Shown here: one piece after another, positions 36,866-51,000 of the stretch
How the letters are laid out: each line of letters opens with the position of its first letter
Numbering within the stretch: the stretch's first letter is position 1
The notes under the pieces: model-generated
The model's database searches: none
What the model saw: the letters and a program-made list of their open reading frames with translations, nothing else
Told to the model about the DNA's origin: nothing
Position numbers and translations under genes: made by a program
Source: Lepisosteus oculatus
Lineage: Eukaryota; Chordata; Actinopteri; Semionotiformes; Lepisosteidae
DNA length: 64,000 nucleotides
NCBI RefSeq assembly: GCF_040954835.1
Contig: NC_090698.1
Coordinates: forward strand, 67,153,284-67,217,283
Reading direction: 5' to 3'

Positions 36866-38689
36866 AAAAGCGAAAATACGAATACGAAAAGCCACATGTC
36901 CTTATCTATCTTAAGAATTATTTCTATGTCCTCAGCACCATTTTCTCCACAACACATGTACTGAATCTAGGATTCTGCTATCCATGCTTTGTTTTTACTC
37001 AGCTGGCCGCAGAGTGGAATTGGGTCCTATATTTAAATCAATTATGGGTGAGATTCTCTGATGTACAGGTGTGAAAAATTAATAACTGATGGTTTTTTTA
37101 AAGCTTTTAGCCAAATATCATTTTTAATAATGCCACTATTTTTTTCTTACAAAATTGCGTAAACAACTTGTCAGTAAATTTATTATCAAAACCCTTCATG
37201 AAATTATTTGACTATCTTATTACGATGGATTGCAAACCACACAGACTGGAACAATGGTGTTACTGTACATTTCTACTGCCTTTAAGTTCTCCAGATGCAA
37301 ATACATGCTGATTTGTTGTCCCATTTAACTGTCACGGTAGTCATGTCCTGTTTTGCAGTTATCAAATGCATTCTTTGCTGTGAAGCTCAGCTAGTCTATG
37401 TTGCTTCAGCGGCATATTGTTCGGATGCAGAGCGAGGGAGGAGTTGATACTGTATAGAATAATACCACACAAATACCCCAGGGCAACTTTCCACACTGTC
37501 AAGCTGGATCATTGGTAAGTCGTGTTGGTGGACCAGCAGATGTACAATCGTTGTTCATTTGAGACATTAAGACAAGATCCTGACTTTTGGTCCTTAAAGA
37601 CCCTCTGGTCCTGTTCACAAAAGGGGGGCCTACCACATAAGAGTTCAGTATAAACACCTCTGTTTTGGAATTGGATCAGATCAGTTGGATTTCATTTAAT
37701 AAATTATTCTGAATTGTAATTCCATGTATTTATGTTAACTGCTTTCTTAGATACAATTACAATCCAAATACATATTTGTAGATGCTGGTGGATGCTGCAC
37801 ATTGGTGGTGGTAGAGGGGAGTCCCCATTACCTGTAAAGCGCTATGTAAGTGAAAACAATTATTATTATTATATCTATTTTATCTACATTTTTGGAACCC
37901 TAAAACGTTTTCCGGAAAGAAGAAGTTACGAGAATTAAGAACAGGAAAATGATTTGATATAATTTTTCCACCTGTAAAATCTTGGATTGTTCAAATATCG
38001 TCTGCAAGAGATGCTGCTTTACTCTCATAATCTTTGCTGTTTGGACAAGACGGGTGACTTTTTTTTTATCTTAATTGGACCAATACATGAGCAATCCACG
38101 CTCTCGATTATAGCACGGTAAAAGACGAGCATTCCCTTCCAACTTCACTCTTAATCTTCGCAAAAATACAAACTCTCAATTTGAGTAGTCCAGCTCAGGT
38201 TGCTGTAAGATCACAATCAGAGGTTCCCAGTTTTGCTGGTTAAAACTTTTTCTGCAGTTGTCAGCAAGAGAGTAGTTTCTGTCTCGTGATGTGGCAACGG
38301 GAAGAAAGACGTTCATGAAAGTTTACTTCACCACTACAGCAACCAAACGACTGCGCATCGAAGGGAGTGTTTCGAATAAACATTCAGATCAAATGTATTA
38401 AAACCTACGTAGTGACGAGCATGTTTCTCATGTATGAAAATATGTTAACAGGAATGTGACAAGTGGACGGCTGCCATCTTGAAAATCTGACACGATTGTT
38501 TCTATCGATTTCACATTATAGAGTTAAAATGCCTAGGGCTCCCGGTACCAGTACAGATTACGGTTTCGTTGCTTTTATCGTTTTCTCTATTCTTAACCAG
38601 CACAGTTATTCAGCTGTGTAATTGAGGAGTGTTAATTAGAGGTACTGAATCCTGCAATTACAGGTAGTCTAAAAAATATCTCCGACAAA
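36866..38689. other. Intergenic between the occludin copies
   Basis: Apart from the SINE tail at 37783-37872 I see no gene or structured element upstream of the presumed ocln promoter. Confidence 0.4.
37783..37872 (+). mobile_element. Tail fragment of a 5S-derived SINE, plus orientation
   Basis: GATGCTGCACATTGGTGG, then GGGGAGTCCCCATTACCTG and TAAAGCGCTATGTAAGTG followed by (ATT)n: the reverse complement of the bodies at 21899 and 25503. Confidence 0.65.
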
Positions 38690-38996
38690 AACACTCCACC
38701 TACGCGCACAGAAAGTTAACCTGCCAGTATCTACCAGGGGAACCGGTTGGTGTGCTTTGTTATGAATCCAGGTTTGGTCTACGGCGGGGTGGAAATCAAG
38801 CCTGACATCACCAATGAGGAACAAGTAAAGGTTTATTTGATGCTGAACAGAGAACCGTTTCGGGATCACCAATGACGTTGCAGACAGGAGCAGCACCAGT
38901 CCTGTGAGTCTCTGAGAGCAAGGTGTGTCCTGCGCCAGTATTGGCATACGGGTTTTAGCAGACACAAGGCAGGTGTGGAAATACTGAAGAGGTTTG
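38690..38996 (+). promoter_or_regulatory. ocln: Candidate promoter and non-coding exon 1 of ocln
   Basis: Sequence ending in a strong donor TTTG|GTAAGT (38996/38997) lies about 2.9 kb upstream of the leader exon. A Penelope-like end fragment (38815-38867) sits inside it. The transcription start is not determinable here. Confidence 0.35.
38815..38867 (-). mobile_element. Penelope-like element fragment in the presumed ocln promoter
   Basis: GAGGAACAAGTAAAGGTTTA, then TGATGCTGAACAGAGAA and CCGTTTCGG, is the inverted shared body with part of the core. Confidence 0.5.
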
Positions 38997-40852
38997 GTAA
39001 GTTTATTGCTTATATATTGTTACGAGTATACGTACAACACGTATTTTATACTTATATTTTGTCTTGTTTAGTAGGTTAACATCAGAGAAGTACATCTGCG
39101 GGTGTTTTGTTTTTGTTGTTTCTATTGCCGGTGGCGTTTTCTCCACGTTGTTGTAATATTTTCTTCATGTTCTTTACCTAGTAAGGTTGATTTTTCAATT
39201 GAGATAAGAGAAGAAAAAATGTTCCGTTTTTAAAAAACAGGTCAAAATACTGCAGCGAATTATTATTTTTTTAATTGTAAAGTTGCCTTGCCGTAGACGA
39301 TTATAATTTAACTCGGTAAAATGGTCGTTTTCCTGTCGGAGGCACCACTGAAAATGCTGGTTGTGTTCTGAGAGAATGTAAACATGATTTTCCTCGTTTC
39401 AGAAACGATTTGTTTCAGGTTTATTTCAAACGTACACCTGAAAACGTTGCGCAATGGACGAATTTCTGTTTTAGTTTCTTTGCACAGGTGTTTTGTCTTC
39501 AGGTATGATAGAGACTGGGCGGGTTTTAATAAACTAACGTCATCGTATTAATCTTAATAAAACTGCCTACTCTTGTTCTGTTCAAACCTGGTTAATCTGA
39601 ATGGTGTTTTGTATGGCGAACCGAACATATACAGTATTTTAAAAATGGGTAGGTTTCACAAACTTAATGTCCATACGGGGTTATTCACGTTGCCTCTCCT
39701 CATTTTTAATTGAGCTTTTGAACTACATATTAAAGAATAAAACGGCTTCGCATTATAAACTGGAGCAGATATGAAATAACCTGTTTCTGAGGTTTGTTAC
39801 CTGATTTATTCGGTTTTTGTTCAGTGATTGAAAAATGTCGAAAACTTTATTTAAGCTATTTGTTGACACGAGTTGCCTATAATTACGCCAGAGAAATTTG
39901 CCAGTTCTCAATATTATTTGCGAGATCTCATTCCTAAAGAAGAATATTCTAATAAGCTTGTAGTGTCAAAACAACGGATCGAATATGACTAATCGAAATT
40001 AAAACTGACGGTAGAAAAACCACATGTTCGAAACTACCAAATTTCCAGTTGGACAACTTAAAGCTTATTTGATATTAATTGCGTTTCTTAGATCTCTCCC
40101 AGTTCAAAGTGTACATTTTTAGTAATTGGAGATCCGCATACCCTTTTAACTCCCTTTCATTTAGTGAATTGCGTTACAAACGTTTATTTGTGTTATCTTA
40201 TGGAGGGCTGTTTTATGTTGAGCAGTAATTCATATTTTTATCGCCTAGAGAGCGTTCTCAGATCCTGATTAGCTTTATGAAGATTTTACTTTTAGTTTTC
40301 GGGTTTTGCAACATAACCCAGATACAACCACACCTTTTCATCCTTCGCGCTCGGTATTCACAAAAAACACAGTGTTTAGATATGATGATCATGCGTTAGC
40401 TTTTATTAAAAAATATATATATATTTTCCCGTTTCAGATTGTTAAATAATAAATGTTTAGTTTCTGTACACCAATTCAAACACTAAGAAGAGTAAATGTC
40501 TGACGCATAATTTCTGGTACAAACCTTAATACGTTACTGTGTGTCTGTTCCTCACAGATGTGTTAAAAATTGTATATTTAATTTTTCTTTCATTATATGA
40601 AATATCAAATTCCTACTTCTGTAGAATTATTTTAAAACATAAACACTGTGGAATGTTAAAATGTCCACATTAAGGATTTTGGTTATATGGACAGTGGTAA
40701 TAGTTTTGTGTTCATGGAAAAGTAGGAGAACATTGTTTAGTCAGTGGAAAAATGCAATATACTGTGGTTTGAAAATTCAAAGACTATATTAATGCAGAAA
40801 TGTTAAAATATTTTGGAATGTGTTTTTAGAGGTCAGCTGTAAGCTATGTATT

Positions 40853-40985
40853 ACACCTAAAGAAGGCTCCACAGCTGAAACATTGTGTTTTCTTTCTTCT
40901 CTTTTCAGCATGGAATAAACCTATTACTTGCAGCTGTGTTTTATTCATATTTATTATTCATGGAATAAACCTATTCCTTTGCAGC
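40853..40985 (+). mobile_element. Penelope-like element end
   Basis: CTAAAGAAGGCTCCACAGC, then TGAAACATTGTG and CAGCATGGAATAAACC. The core is close to the consensus (CTAAAGA instead of CTGAAGA). A second ATGGAATAAACCTATTCC follows, so the tail is partly duplicated. It lies in ocln intron 1. Confidence 0.55.
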
Positions 40986-41884
40986 TATAGATTACTACTT
41001 TTCTGCTGAAATAAAACTTGAGTGCTAGTAAATGACTAATACATACCTTTTTATATATCAGGGAAACTTGGCACATATATGTGTGCTGAATTTCACCTTG
41101 GGATTGCACAATCTCTTACATAAATGTATTAATTCAGTAGGTGAAATAATATCTTACTCCTGTGCTTTGTACTGGGTTCGACAGTGTGTCATCCACCCAG
41201 ATGGGTCCTGTAATTCAGTAATGGATAAAGTGTCCCTACTGTACTGTCTTTAAGTCACTTTTGACTTCACAAATAATAAGGATGAAAAGCACAATACAAT
41301 GGCAGACAATTCCTATTACTGATGACAGTCACCTCACGGGTAACTCACAAAAGTACCTAGCTAACGTTTATATAGACGTTATCCATTGAAGTGCTAGTGT
41401 GTTACTCATAAAGGATTAAGACATGGTTTATAGGAGACTCTTAAAATAAAGTGTTACTTTATTTTTATGTGCTGGCAAAAGCCTGATCATCAGAATTTGC
41501 AAAGTATGCAATTGTCTTTTGCGTTCTAAAATATCAATCAATCAATTATTGTTTGTTTTTTTTCAGCCATTAGGGTTTGGAAATTCACCTGTTGGGCTGT
41601 CCTTGCTGAGAATTTACTGACACGGCAGCTTTATTTTTCAAACTTGAGAATTTGGGGGGAATTTGCAGGGTAGCTCTGCCCTTCAAATGAGTTTTTGAAT
41701 TTGTTCTAAAGCACAAAGTTGTGATGGACAGTCTACGTTGTACTGGTGAACGTTGCAACGTTGCTGGCGCACTCTGGTACACTGAAACATCTGCCACAGT
41801 GGTCCTTGTCACTCTTGTAAATGACTTCAGCATCTGTAGATGGTCTCTCTGTATCCCTTAGCTATCTTTGTTCTGGCTTTGCAG

Positions 41885-42005
41885 AAGTTACAGGACTGCA
41901 CCCCTGACGAAACCAGACAGCAGCTACAGGAGGATCTGGCCTGGACCCGACCATGTCTTCAAAACCGAACGGGAGCCCCCCTCCCTACCACCCTGGCAGT
42001 GGCTA
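41885..42005 (+). CDS. ocln: ocln leader and start exon (residues 1-17 plus two bases)
   Basis: Acceptor TCTGGCTTTGCAG at 41884; 68-nt leader; ATG at 41953 gives [17 protein letters not shown]. The donor TA|GTACGT leaves two bases that combine with C at 42705 to give Tyr18. The next-exon phase confirms this junction. Confidence 0.9.
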
Positions 42006-45000
42006 GTACGTGTGTTTTCCAGTTCCTCAAGCAGCCCCACCCCATCACTCGCAGAAGTCATATTTAAAGCCTGACAGTCATTTCTGATCAGTTTGCATTG
42101 TTGGAACATGAATATTCATGTCTTCCAATCACACCTCTCTAAAACAGTGCCATAGGAAAACTTTGGTGTTGTATGTATCCCTTTCTGTGTGTCTGTGTCT
42201 CGTGGAGAGAAAGCTGGGGTATATGAAAAGACAAATTCCTAATGCAAGAAATTGTATATGGCCAATGAAGTGATCTTATCTTAAGTACAGTACGGTTCTT
42301 CATTCTTCACTCCAATAAAAGATCCCCTGGTGCTTTTCAGAAAAATGGGGTTGTTAATCCCAGTGTCTTGAGTAAATTGCTGGCCCCTCAATAAGGGGAA
42401 ACTCTTGGAAAGTGGAAATGTGTGAATGGAAGGAATCATATTTGCTATTATTCTTAATGTACCAGCAATCAATGATTTTGACCTTAATTACCTGGAATTA
42501 CAATGTATCGTTTTTTTTGTTTCTAGAGATAGACTTTTGTGTGTCTTTATTCGGGATCTTTTTACATTTTACCCAAGTAGCACAAGGGACGTCTGTGACT
42601 TTGTCCATTTTGACCTCGGCAGGTGTTCACGGGCCTGTAGTTTGTTTCGGAAACGTAGGTGATCGCTGCTCCACACGCTGTTGTTTTTTTTTCTCCCGTT
42701 CCAGCCCTCACAGCATGTATTCGCAGCCAATGGATGTCTACGGCAGCCGCGTGATGTCCCAGCCCGCGTACTCCTACTACCCGGACGACGAGTTCCTGCA
42801 CTTCTACAAGTGGAACTCCCCCCCGGGCATCATCAAGATCATGGCCATCATCATCATCATCCTCTGCGTCGGCATCTTCGCTTGCGTGGCCTCCACGCTG
42901 GCTTGGGACACGGACATGGGCCTCTCGGGCTTCAGCGGGATTGGAGGCTCGTATGGGTCCGGGACCGGGTACAGCGGATTCGGTGGTTACGGCGGCTACG
43001 GCTCTGGTGCGTCTTACGGTTACGGGAACCTCGGAGGAAACTACATCGACCCCAGGACGTGCAAGGGATTCATCATTACGATGGCGGCCATATGCTTCGT
43101 GACGATGCTGGTGATCTTCATCTTGGTCGTCTCCAGGCAGAGCGTCTCCAGGTCCAGGAAGTTTTACCTGGCCGTGATCATCGTCGCCGCCATCTTGTGC
43201 GTCTTGATGTTCATCGCCACCATCGTCTACCTGGTGGGGGTGAACCCTGCCGCGCAGACCTCTGGTTCCATTTACTACAACCAGGTCATAGCGCTCTGCT
43301 CCCAGTACCAGAACCCAGTTCCCTCTGGGGTCTTCATTAACCAGTACCTTTACCATTACTGCGTCGTCGAGCCGCAGGAGGTTAGTGACACTCTCGTTTC
43401 ACTCTGTGTGTGGGCTTCAGCCAGACAGTTGTCTTTTTGTGTGAAGCTGAAGTGTCTAAACTTGCAACAAAGGTCGTTTTTAGAACAGAATTGAATTCCT
43501 TTTCAGGCCAAGTTTCTGTTGCTTTCTCAGTTGTCATCCCCATTCACTGTGAAGTGTTAAAGCAGAAGTTAGTTAAGCTATTATCTTTTGCGGCTATCAA
43601 AATGTGGAGCATATATTACTCTTTTTTTTCTGTACAGTTTTAGTATGATCTATTTTTTTATGCTGAAGGTGTAAAATGGGTTTGTGAATTGTTAGTATTG
43701 AAACACTTCATGTCATCAAAGTTAGACATTTTAGGTTGAGCTCAGGAGTCTCAAACCCTTCTTTTTATATCTTTTCAGGCTATTGCCATTGTGTTTGGCT
43801 TCCTTGTAGCTGTTGCGTTGGTCGTTATCCTCGCCTTCGCTGTTATAACGAGAAATAAAATCAATCGCTATGGAAAAGAGAGCATCTTGTGGAACAAATT
43901 TAAAGTCGTCGATGAGGTTGAGGAGGGCCCTGCCCATGTGGAAGAATGGGTAAGTTCCACCAATACAAAAAGCAAGTGAATTTTTTCTTACTGTTTGAAG
44001 ACCACGGATTACTGTATTTTTTTTTTAAAGATGTAGCTTCTAGCTGACAAAAACCACGGAATCTTATGTCTCTTAATCATTGTCTGGGTTTCACTTGCAT
44101 CAGCTGTGGTTTCATATTTTTACTTTCAGCCAAATTCCTCTTAACGTAGTTATTAGTATGAAAGGTTCATGTGTTATTTTACACAAGTCTACAGGAGTGT
44201 TTCCCCGTCTTCTTTTAAACCCCCTGAATAACTATTGTCCCTCGTATTTTCATGCGTCAGGTTGGAGCGTATAAGGTAGTGATATATAACAAAGCTGCTT
44301 TTATTAACTTTTTTTTAATTTTGTAAAAATACATTAATTGTATTCTTTGTTTCTATTGTTCCTAATAATCAAACTTCAGACGTGCTGTGCAGAGCAGTGC
44401 CAAGAAATGAAATTGTGCCTCAAAGATCTTAAGATCTAGTTTTCTATGTTTGGAGTTCACAATACATTCTGCTTTATTTAGGCAAATTCAGTACTCATAC
44501 AAAAAACAGCTTTAAATGTGTTAGATGACATTTTAGGATATAAAGTTTTGAACATAAAATCTATTCAAATACCGTTACAGAGAATTTGAAGCTATTGGTT
44601 AAAATTAGTTTTGATTTGTTAATGGTCTCAAGGTATTGGGAGGGAGGGGGGGACTGCAAGTGGATTTAATTTATATTCTTACATTTCATTTGCAGAGTAA
44701 TTGATTACCAAGCTATCAGGGTTTGATTTAGCTCCCCTTAATTTGGATTTTTTAGCTGAATCTCATTAAAGCTCTTAGCTTTTTAAATATTTTTTGGTTT
44801 CATATGCTTAACCACTGGTGTTGAAATGGTGTCCAGAAATTAAGGGTTCTGAACGGTGTCTGGGGAGGAAGCTGTGTATAGTGGATAGTTTCCGCTTATG
44901 TCAGGAGTACGTTTTATGCAGGTTTCTGGGTGTGTCTTGTAGAGGTAGTTTCAGCTGTGTTTCCTGAAAGCCTGGAGGTGACATCTTTGCAATGTTTCAC

Positions 45001-48000
45001 CTATTCCAGTCTGTTCTGTGGCGGAAGATCGCTGCCATCCTAATCAATTGATCCTTGAAAAAACAAGAGTTCAGAGTTTGATTTAGAAGTTAATAATAAA
45101 AGTTCCAGTCTCAGGTAGATATTTATAGCCACCCATACTCTCTACAATTCAATGGCATCGTTCTCAACATTTAAAACCTTTTCTGATGTGTGTGCAATAT
45201 TCAAGTTTTTGTACGTTCACATTTTGTTTAATGGTTATACAGCTGTGATGTTAGGATTTGTATATATTTAAGCATTAAGAGAAAATAATGTTTTCCTGAT
45301 TGCAGATTTTTTTAACCCACTACCGTGATCATAACCTTGAAACTACAGATGATCTATTAGGTTTTTTCCTGCATTAATAAGACAGTTGAATAAAGTCATC
45401 CTGGTGTGTACTGCCTTTTTTATCTTGGAACACGGTTCGGAAAATAAGCTCCACCCACCATTTTCTGTACTTTCCTATGTATTTGCAGTGCTAATTTGCG
45501 TTTATTAATCACAGTGTTTTGGTAAATGGGTCTTTAGATTCGGGAGTCCTGTAAAATTGGGCTTAATGAATCCAGAGAGTTTCACAAATGCAGTTGCCTT
45601 TCTGTGGTCACGTCTTCTCTTTTATTTTTCCACGACCTCCAGATACCTTTCCTTTTGAATATTAATACAGCATGCTGGCACTGGGATCTGGAGAGAGTTT
45701 GTCTGCTCTTTCAGGTTTCTTTTCCTAGTGGGTTTTACAGACATTTATATGTGCAAGATCATTCGATATCCCCTCTACCCTCTGCTTGTGTGGAGACGTC
45801 TACAGTGCTTCCAGAGCTTCAGTAGGCTTTGAGCAAGTCTGGGGGGGAGGGTGTCTCCGTTCTGTTGTTTTTGTGTCAAGTGGCAGTGGCTTAACAGCCT
45901 TTAGGCTGTGATTCTATCTAGTTTCTGTTCTCAGGATGGAACCGCAAAAGTAGACGGACTGGTTTACTAACTGGATTGAAGGTTTGTGTGCTGACAGCAG
46001 ACGTGCAGAGGGAAACCTGACCCCAGGAAGCACTGGCTTTTCGTAGTGCTTGCTAAAAACCCAGGGCCAGCTGTTCAAGGTGGTATACCTGGATGTCATG
46101 GCAAGACAGCTTTAAAGCTGTTGGATGTTTTTGTACATTTTCCCCACTGTCTCTGGCAGACAGCGTTCCATATTTTGAACATTAATGGGGTAACCCCATA
46201 ATGAAATACCTGGCAATCGAGAAGCTATGAAACATTGAAATGTGATTTGAACTCATCCCATGAGACGATTGAAATGGAACTAACCAGAGTGTTAGATTAG
46301 CACTAACCTCATGCTGCGTGTTGTAGTTGGGGTTTCGTATACATGGGGTTTTTGTCTTCACCTTGCACGTGTGACAGCCCGGAAGCAGCCTTTTGCAGAC
46401 GTGCTTGTCAACACTTGATACTTCTTCCTCTAACCAACGGTAAATGAAAAAGTGTCAGAAAATTAAATGCAAATTCATTTTGCACTTTATATAAATCAAT
46501 CCATAGAGTTATGAATTGTAAAGCACTGCTAGCACAAAAGTGCATAAAGATGTTGAAGATAATGATTTGTACCAAGGCCTCAATACCCGTTAAGTTTAAT
46601 GATTTAAGGTTCCGGAATTCAGATCTTCTTCTGTGTTCTAACTGCATTGTGTATTGGAACCTGCATTATCTCTTGTGAAGATGGGTTTTTGCCATTGGCT
46701 CTGGTTATCACTTCCCAGAGCACTTGCAGTGAAACAAGACAAATAGAATGAAATGAGAGTTAAGGGCTGAATGGTCTCTCGTTGGTGAATATTCTAATAT
46801 TCTGAATTTGGTTGGAAGAGCTTTTATACAAATATGGTGATTTTCAATAAAATGCCTTGTCAACCCCCTGGCGACATGCACGGCATTTTAATTAGGGCTT
46901 GATTTTGTTCTACAGTAGCAACTATGATCACATTTTCAACCAAATACAACTGCAGACCTAACAGGGGAACACTTTAGACACAGTGCATCGTTTCTGTTAA
47001 GTTTTAAGGTTACAGTGAATATCAGGATGGTTACAAATGAGAGGGGTCTGTCTGGCTTATGAAGCTTGGTTGGTAGTTAGATCTCATCCAGCAGTTTCTC
47101 GAATGAAGACAGGGTATCAGTTTGAACCACATGGTTGAACAGCTTGTTCCACACTCCCACAGCCCTTTGTGTAAAGAAGTGCTCCCTCTTCTGAGTTTTA
47201 AAGCATTTCCCTGTAGTTTCAATTTGTGCTTTTGTCTTTCACTGTTTATTCTGAAGAAATCCACAGGAACCACCGGCCAGGACCCTTGAGGGTTTAGAAT
47301 ACTTGTTGTCTCATTGAAATCAAGACTGACAATATCACAGATATGTTATTGGATAGGGAGGGGACCGAAAACACACAAGCTGTGTTTTGTTATAGGATAA
47401 TACTCTGGACCGTTCACTTCCTGTATCTAAAAAGCATTTCACTCCCTATACTTCTCCAGCCTCACCATCTCAAGATGGCAGGTACTTCTGTCCGGGAGAT
47501 TGACTTGCCTTCTCTTGTCTGTGCAGGTCAAAAATGTGTCGGACTACCCAGATGGAGTTGTAGCGGACTACCCAGATAAGCTCCGTGGCTCCACCAGTGT
47601 GCTGGACAATGGCAGCTATGATGACAGTAAGCCTAACAAAGGCAACTACCCCATGTAAGTACGTTGTTGGACCTTGCTGGTGAAGGTGGTCTTAGCCTGA
47701 TATTGGCTTTCAATGTTTTAACAGTAGACGCTAAAAATATATTGGTAACTGCTGCCTGTTGTGGCCATTTTGATATTTTGTTTCGCAATAATAAACTTGC
47801 TGGATTAATTCAGCAAGATTGCTGGATGCCTGTCTTTTGCGTTCTCCAACAAACTTCAGTCCTGAAGTGTGCATCTTGGTTGCCAGTTGACTTCAATACC
47901 ACGTCGCTAGTTTTACATTATTTCAACACACGGGGTTCAGTGATATTTGTTTCAGGCATGCCACTGAGGTTTTCAGTTAAAGGGATCTGAAACAATTTCA

Positions 48001-51000
48001 ATGCTTGTCACGCATTGAACCACTGTAGCTTAACATCTGATCGAAACCTCAACATTGTTATTAGGGGTTTTTCATGTTTTTTTTTAATCTTTTTTTTTTT
48101 TAGATCCCAAGATTCTGTTGTTAGTGAAAGGACATCAGAATGTCACAAGTGCTCCCCAAAGGAAATATAGTTTTGTGTTCACACTTTAAAAATACGATTG
48201 CTGTGCCTGGTAGTGTGGGCTGTAATTAATCACTTTGCTTGAAATGGGCATGATTACCAAAGCTATGTCGTTCTTCCTGTATGAATAGCCAGGTCTGAGC
48301 TGGGCTGTGCAATATCAACCCTCTACCAGAAAAACTCGAGCTCAGCTGGGAAATATTAGTTTGTGGAGCTCCTTGATTTTTTTTAGAAACCATCTTGGCG
48401 TTGTTCTTTTTACAAGGTAAAAACAAAACTAGATATTCCTAATTACACCTCCGAAATTTCACTTCAAAGAAAACTTCTCTATTTTAGAAAAAGTGCAGAG
48501 AAGAAAACAGATTGTTCATAGTATTTTAATAGGTTGCACTTTCTCACTGCTTGGCATTAGATGATTGTTGTAAAGTGACGTAAGACCACTTACACAGCTC
48601 TTGCTGGTTTGTGGAGTCACAGAAATCCCAGTGTCACCACCAGTACAAGTGGACACTTGCTGGCAGCCTTGTGGTTGGATGTTTTTGTGGTCTTGCTGTG
48701 TTCGTTCTGTTTTTATGCTCCCAGGAGCAGGTAAATGCCTGAATGGTGTCAATATGTTCAGCAATGTCCCCATGCAATACACATTTGGAGTGTTTCATTA
48801 ATACTTTATTGACATTGTCACATAAAATGCCATGCTGTTTGAGATCTCGATAGTCTTTTTTATATATGTAGCACCTCAGAGCTGTTATAAGAATAAGGAT
48901 TCAGGGGGTTAAGTAGAATGGTGCTACTTTTATATATTATGACTTAGGACAACATTTAATTGTGAGGTTGAAGTATAAAACATCATAATGTAACAAAAAT
49001 ACCACTTCTAAGTACCTGGAAAGTGAAGTTTTTGGAGGAAACTCTCAGGAGCTCATTGTTTGGAAGCAGTCCAGTGGTTTATGCTGCTGTTTGCTAGTAT
49101 AGGGAAGTGCTTGAGGGAGCAACTGAAGGGAGAGGTAAGGAGTGAAAACAGGTTGAGCATAAATATGTTCCTGCTTTGCGAGATGTTAATTGTGATTATT
49201 CGGTTGGAGACTTTCATCTTAAAGGATCCCAAAGCTCTTGACATGCAGGGACCCTCATCACCCACCACAGAAGCACAGCATCTTCCTGCAGCTCTGCCAC
49301 AGCAGAGCAGTGAGATCTGAGAAAGTGGTGCAGCAGTTGAGTTAAGGAGGATCTTAAGGTAGCCCAAATGAGCAAGCCCGAAGCTGAATTTGACCAGGAC
49401 GCCAGTGTTAACTCCTGTTTTTATGTGTCGCACCCTGGGATCCTCAGTGTAATTAAGCAGTCTGGGCTTTGGTTTCTGTCTCATGTGAAGAACAGCACCT
49501 CCTTACAGCGCAGTGTCTCTGCACACCGTATTGGTGCTTTTGTTTTGGAAATTCCAGTTCAGAGAGTCGAGCGCCACCTACTGGTCTGCAGCACCTCCCG
49601 CAGAAGCAAGTTCTGTTGATTTGCCTTGGAGATCTCCAGTCCCAGTGCTCCCCAGGCCCAGTGATGCTCAGCTTCTGACATTTGACGAGATCAGACCACA
49701 CAGCAGCAATGTCGCCGATGCTAACAGAACTCTGATCCAGAGATTCTGAGAGTGTTTGCAAGCGATGAGCTATACTCTCAGTTGTTAAAGGCAAGGTCAC
49801 TGACAGCAGCAAAAGTGATCATTATGTGATCCTGCACCTTCTGAGCAGTCCTTACCGCATTGCCACAAGCATATGATGTGCTGATGTATCTTATTGCAGT
49901 GGAGGAGGAGGACTCCACCCCTGTTTTCTTACACTGCAGTTTCATAGTCTACTCTAATTGACTGTTTGGTGAGACTGCCCTTGTGGTTTCTGTCGGCTGT
50001 GTTTTGTAGGTAGGGCCAGGCATATTTGTTTTTCTTAAAAGTGCCTGGTCGTTAAAGATTAAATTTTCAGCAAGGAAAGCTTTTTTTCTTCTTAATAGAG
50101 GGGAAAAATGCACAAAACTTTAAACGGCTGCATAGAAAAGGAAAGGACAATTTCTATATGCCATAAACATTATCATGTTTCTCCACCCTGTTCCAGCTTG
50201 GTGTTAATTCTGTGAAGAGCCTCTGCAGTATCTGGATACATATACCTGCGAGAATGTTTCCCAATACCGATTTAAGGCATATTCATGTTTAGTTTTTGTC
50301 ATGCAAACGTGGCCGTAAGCTGTACCACTTAGCCTGACAAGGCGGGGGTAGTCAGCAAAAATGAGTCAGTGTTGAAATTCAGACTTGTATCTTAAAATAG
50401 CATGACCTGGAATGTATGGAATTCCTGCTTGTACAGACAAGAAAGAAATTGATTTGTTTTGAACAGTTTCTTTGAGCTGAATGTTGTCTGGTGTTAAATG
50501 GATTAATAGAGACTGGTTCATAAAAATGCAAAGATTACCTTATGTGTCTCATACATGCTCAAAGTGCAGGTAATTCCTTGGGGAAAGCAGCAGGAATTTC
50601 TGGCTCATACATTTACCTTCTAGAAAAAGCTTTTGAATTCACTAATTACATTCTCTGTATCAAAAATTCAGAACTTAAACCATGCTATTTTCTCTTATGC
50701 TGAATTCATGGACAAACAGATTACATGCAAAAACCTAAACTTTATGTAAGCACCTTGTAGCCTGATCTCACCACCAGGATCAGGCTACATGGTGTAAAGC
50801 ACTCTGGGATAGTTTGAGGTGAAAAGCATGTATATAAGGACATTTACTACCCTGTTTTCAGCCTCATTTATTGCATCTGCAGTAAAGCATGTGGTATGAC
50901 TTCTTGCAGGAGCGCCATCAGTGAGAATGTTCTTTTCTGCTGTGTTCCTCACTTGCCAATCGCAGGGAGCCGGAGCTGACTGTGCCCCTGCAGAGCCAGC

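Noticed and set aside
42562-43356. 264-residue open frame on the minus strand (and 27180-27887 at the paralog)
   Set aside because: Antisense shadows of the two occludin membrane exons; they resemble each other only because the exons do.
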